The notes under the pieces: model-generated
What the model was told of the DNA's origin: nothing
What the model saw: the letters and a program-made list of their open reading frames with translations, nothing else
Databases searched by the model: none
Position numbers and translations under genes: made by a program
In this document: positions 5,930 through 7,300 of the stretch, in pieces
Numbering within the stretch: the stretch's first letter is position 1
Layout of the letters: every line of letters begins with the position of its first letter
Assembly: GCA_018383835.1 (NCBI GenBank)
Contig: JAHAWR010000007.1
Span: forward strand, 5,313 to 12,612
Origin: Candidatus Jordarchaeia archaeon
GTDB lineage: Archaea; Asgardarchaeota; Jordiarchaeia; Jordiarchaeales; Freyrarchaeaceae
DNA: 7,300 nt
Reading direction: 5' to 3'

Positions 5930-7213
5930 TTATTTTCTGATCATTTCTAGAAAGGCTTCAACTCTGGTGGTTATCTGCCCCACGTCTTCGTTGCTGTAGT
6001 CGGTTTCTATTTTAAGCATTGGTACGTTGATTTTCTTAAGGGATTTTTCCATTTTGGCTGCTTCGATGTTGTAGCCGTGGCAGGTCTGCAGGGAGTAATG
6101 GATGACGCCGTCCACCTTAAACTCCTTAGCTAGCCTAACAACGTCCTCTACTCTTCCAATGTTTGGTGTGAAGCATGAGCAGTGAATGTTCAAGTAAGCG
6201 TCGGAAATTGCCCTTATGAGGTCCTCCACAGTGTTGGCGGAATTATCTATTTGGCCCATGCTAGTGTATCTTGTTCCCACACAGGACTCTTCCACCACTA
6301 TGACTGCACCGCTACTCTCCACTATGTGGTGGAGTTTCCAGTTGGGGATCGCCATGGGACACCCCGAAACCATAATCCTTGGAGCACTTTCATCTACCAC
6401 GCCCACCTTATTTTTAATCCGTTCCTGAAGCTCCTCCACAAGCTCCTTGGTCTTTTGGGTGAATCTTTGGGGGTCATCGTAGAAGGCTATTTGGAAAACG
6501 AGCAGTGAATCCTTACCGCTTATAGGTGGAGGCACCGCCTTCCTAGTACTGATAAGCTGGTCAAGAACCGCCCTCTTGGCATTAACAATTCCAATTGATT
6601 TCTTCAAATCTTGAACAGTTATTTTGTGGCCCGTGATTTCTTCCAGTTTGGATTTCAGAGCCATCATTTCCCTGTAGAAGAGTTCTCTAGCCTGTTCTGT
6701 GTCTGGCTTCTGGGGGACCTCAACAGTGTAGGTGGGGCAAAGCTCACTTAGTAGTTCATACATTTTCTTTTTTCCATCGCAAGTTGTTTCTCCAACACAA
6801 ATGTCCGCAGCCTGGAAATAAGGACAAATCCTGGCAGCCTTAAAACCATAGGAGGCCTTAATCAGGGGGCAAATGTTTCTAGGAAGAACTTCCTCTGCCT
6901 CTTGATCTGTAAAATTCGAACCGCCACAGAGCCCCACCAGAACAGCGTTAGAAGCAATAACTAGTTCCTCAGGAACATAAAGGCAGAAATATGCCACCAC
7001 CTTTTTACCAGCATCTTTAGCATCCAAAAGCTCCTTTACTCTTATTCCATGCACTCCCGAGACTACAAAGTCATAGTACTCCATTGCTTTGGGCCTATTT
7101 TTCTGGGAGAGATACACATTCCGATAAACAAATGGCAAAACCGCCAATAGTTGGTCATGTTTCTCCATATTTATACCTAGGTCTTCCCACATTTTCCTAT
7201 AATCCGTCTCCAT
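5930..7213 (-). CDS. Double-cubane-cluster protein (DCCP/YjiM type, 2-hydroxyacyl-CoA dehydratase D-component superfamily)
   Basis: The 427 residues match the single-gene branch of the HgdB/FldBC superfamily (PF06050), which in Carboxydothermus holds a [8Fe-9S] double cubane and reduces small molecules such as acetylene with ATP; the natural substrate is unknown. Signature stretches: PRNICPLIKASYGFK (C115), VGETTCDGKKKMYELL (C145), SGCPMAIPNWKLHH (C285), VVEESCVGTRY (C311), HCSCFTPN (C345, C347) and LQTCHGYN (C378). These supply at least the six Cys needed for two cubanes with three ligands each; the exact set is inferred. The cytosolic protein has no signal peptide. ATG at 7213 is chosen over ATG at 7243: GGGGGTGA lies 5 bases before it, and the upstream ATG abuts a TATA-like box. 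The reductase gene follows directly and no second dehydratase subunit is present, so a classical two-subunit dehydratase is less likely. Every motif I looked for is intact. Confidence 0.92.
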   Translation of the reverse strand: METDYRKMWEDLGINMEKHDQLLAVLPFVYRNVYLSQKNRPKAMEYYDFVVSGVHGIRVKELLDAKDAGKKVVAYFCLYVPEELVIASNAVLVGLCGGSNFTDQEAEEVLPRNICPLIKASYGFKAARICPYFQAADICVGETTCDGKKKMYELLSELCPTYTVEVPQKPDTEQARELFYREMMALKSKLEEITGHKITVQDLKKSIGIVNAKRAVLDQLISTRKAVPPPISGKDSLLVFQIAFYDDPQRFTQKTKELVEELQERIKNKVGVVDESAPRIMVSGCPMAIPNWKLHHIVESSGAVIVVEESCVGTRYTSMGQIDNSANTVEDLIRAISDAYLNIHCSCFTPNIGRVEDVVRLAKEFKVDGVIHYSLQTCHGYNIEAAKMEKSLKKINVPMLKIETDYSNEDVGQITTRVEAFLEMIRK

Positions 7214-7218
7214 AAATC

Positions 7219-7226
7219 TCACCCCC
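7219..7226 (-). promoter_or_regulatory. Strong ribosome-binding site GGGGGTGA for the DCCP gene
   Basis: GGGGGTGA, an excellent match to the 16S 3' end, is 5 bases before the ATG at 7213 and decides that start over the in-frame ATG 30 bases upstream. Confidence 0.75.
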
Positions 7227-7243
7227 TTCCTTGTTCTCAGCAT

Positions 7244-7253
7244 TAATATATAA
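7244..7253 (-). promoter_or_regulatory. Second TATA-like box close to the DCCP gene
   Basis: TTATATATTA on the minus strand would start transcription at about 7223-7226, inside the ribosome-binding site. It is therefore less likely to be the working promoter than the box at 7280-7289, but it rules against translation from the ATG at 7243 if used. Confidence 0.35.
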
Positions 7254-7268
7254 TTTTTTTGGTATTAT

Positions 7269-7285
7269 TATAAGAAATTCTTATA
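7269..7285. promoter_or_regulatory. 17-bp palindrome overlapping the TATA box, putative operator
   Basis: TATAAGAA (7269-7276) and TTCTTATA (7278-7285) are exact complements around a single A at 7277. The right arm overlaps the TATA box of the DCCP operon by six bases, so a dimeric regulator bound here would block TBP. The low complexity of the sequence lowers certainty. Confidence 0.5.
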
Positions 7286-7289
7286 TAAG
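7280..7289 (-). promoter_or_regulatory. TATA box of the DCCP operon
   Basis: CTTATATAAG, centred about 71 bases before the ATG at 7213, predicts a start near 7258 and a leader of about 45 bases containing the ribosome-binding site. It partly overlaps the palindrome at 7269-7285. Confidence 0.6.
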
Positions 7290-7300
7290 TCTCATCAAAA

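Noticed and set aside
1..7300. CRISPR array
   Set aside because: No regularly spaced repeats of 24-37 bases are present.

Overview
The window looks like DNA of an anaerobic, probably thermophilic archaeon. The signs are TATA-type promoters at archaeal spacing, start codons preceded by GGAGG or GGTGA, heavy AGA/AGG arginine use, T-rich terminator-like tracts and an archaeal-type IS607 tnpA/tnpB pair. Thermoproteota (in the broad sense, including Bathyarchaeia- or Korarchaeia-like lineages) is a guess from the style of TnpB; no rRNA or tRNA is present to settle it.

Layout. (1) Bases 1-842, minus strand: a decayed IS607-family element. tnpA kept its N-terminal helix-turn-helix and its C-terminal tail but lost the catalytic middle; tnpB overlaps its end, carries two frameshifts and runs off the left edge. 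(2) About 890-1159: a gene-free stretch full of inverted repeats, possibly a structured RNA. (3) 1160-2414: a 134-residue conserved-looking Cys/His protein, a divergent small Cys protein starting 37 bases from it, and a small multi-pass membrane protein. (4) 2415-3429: about 1 kb with at best one doubtful short ORF; its right end looks like a promoter and a long leader for the next gene. (5) 3430-4742, plus strand: an ArsB/NhaD/SLC13-type ion transporter split by a single missing base inside its conserved NPQN signature, followed at once by a perfect 15-bp inverted repeat. (6) 5091-7213, minus strand: a two-gene operon for an ATP-driven, iron-sulfur low-potential electron system. The first gene is a double-cubane-cluster protein of the 2-hydroxyacyl-CoA dehydratase/YjiM superfamily; the second is its HgdC-like ATPase reductase. 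The operon promoter (7244-7289) has a 17-bp palindrome overlapping the TATA box.

The best-supported functional unit is the last one. The ATPase component hydrolyses ATP to push an electron from its [4Fe-4S] cluster onto the catalytic component, which in characterised relatives carries a nitrogenase-like [8Fe-9S] double cubane. No dehydratase partner subunit, CoA-transferase or acyl-CoA dehydrogenase is visible, which favours the stand-alone reductase reading over amino-acid fermentation; the physiological substrate of this class is unknown.
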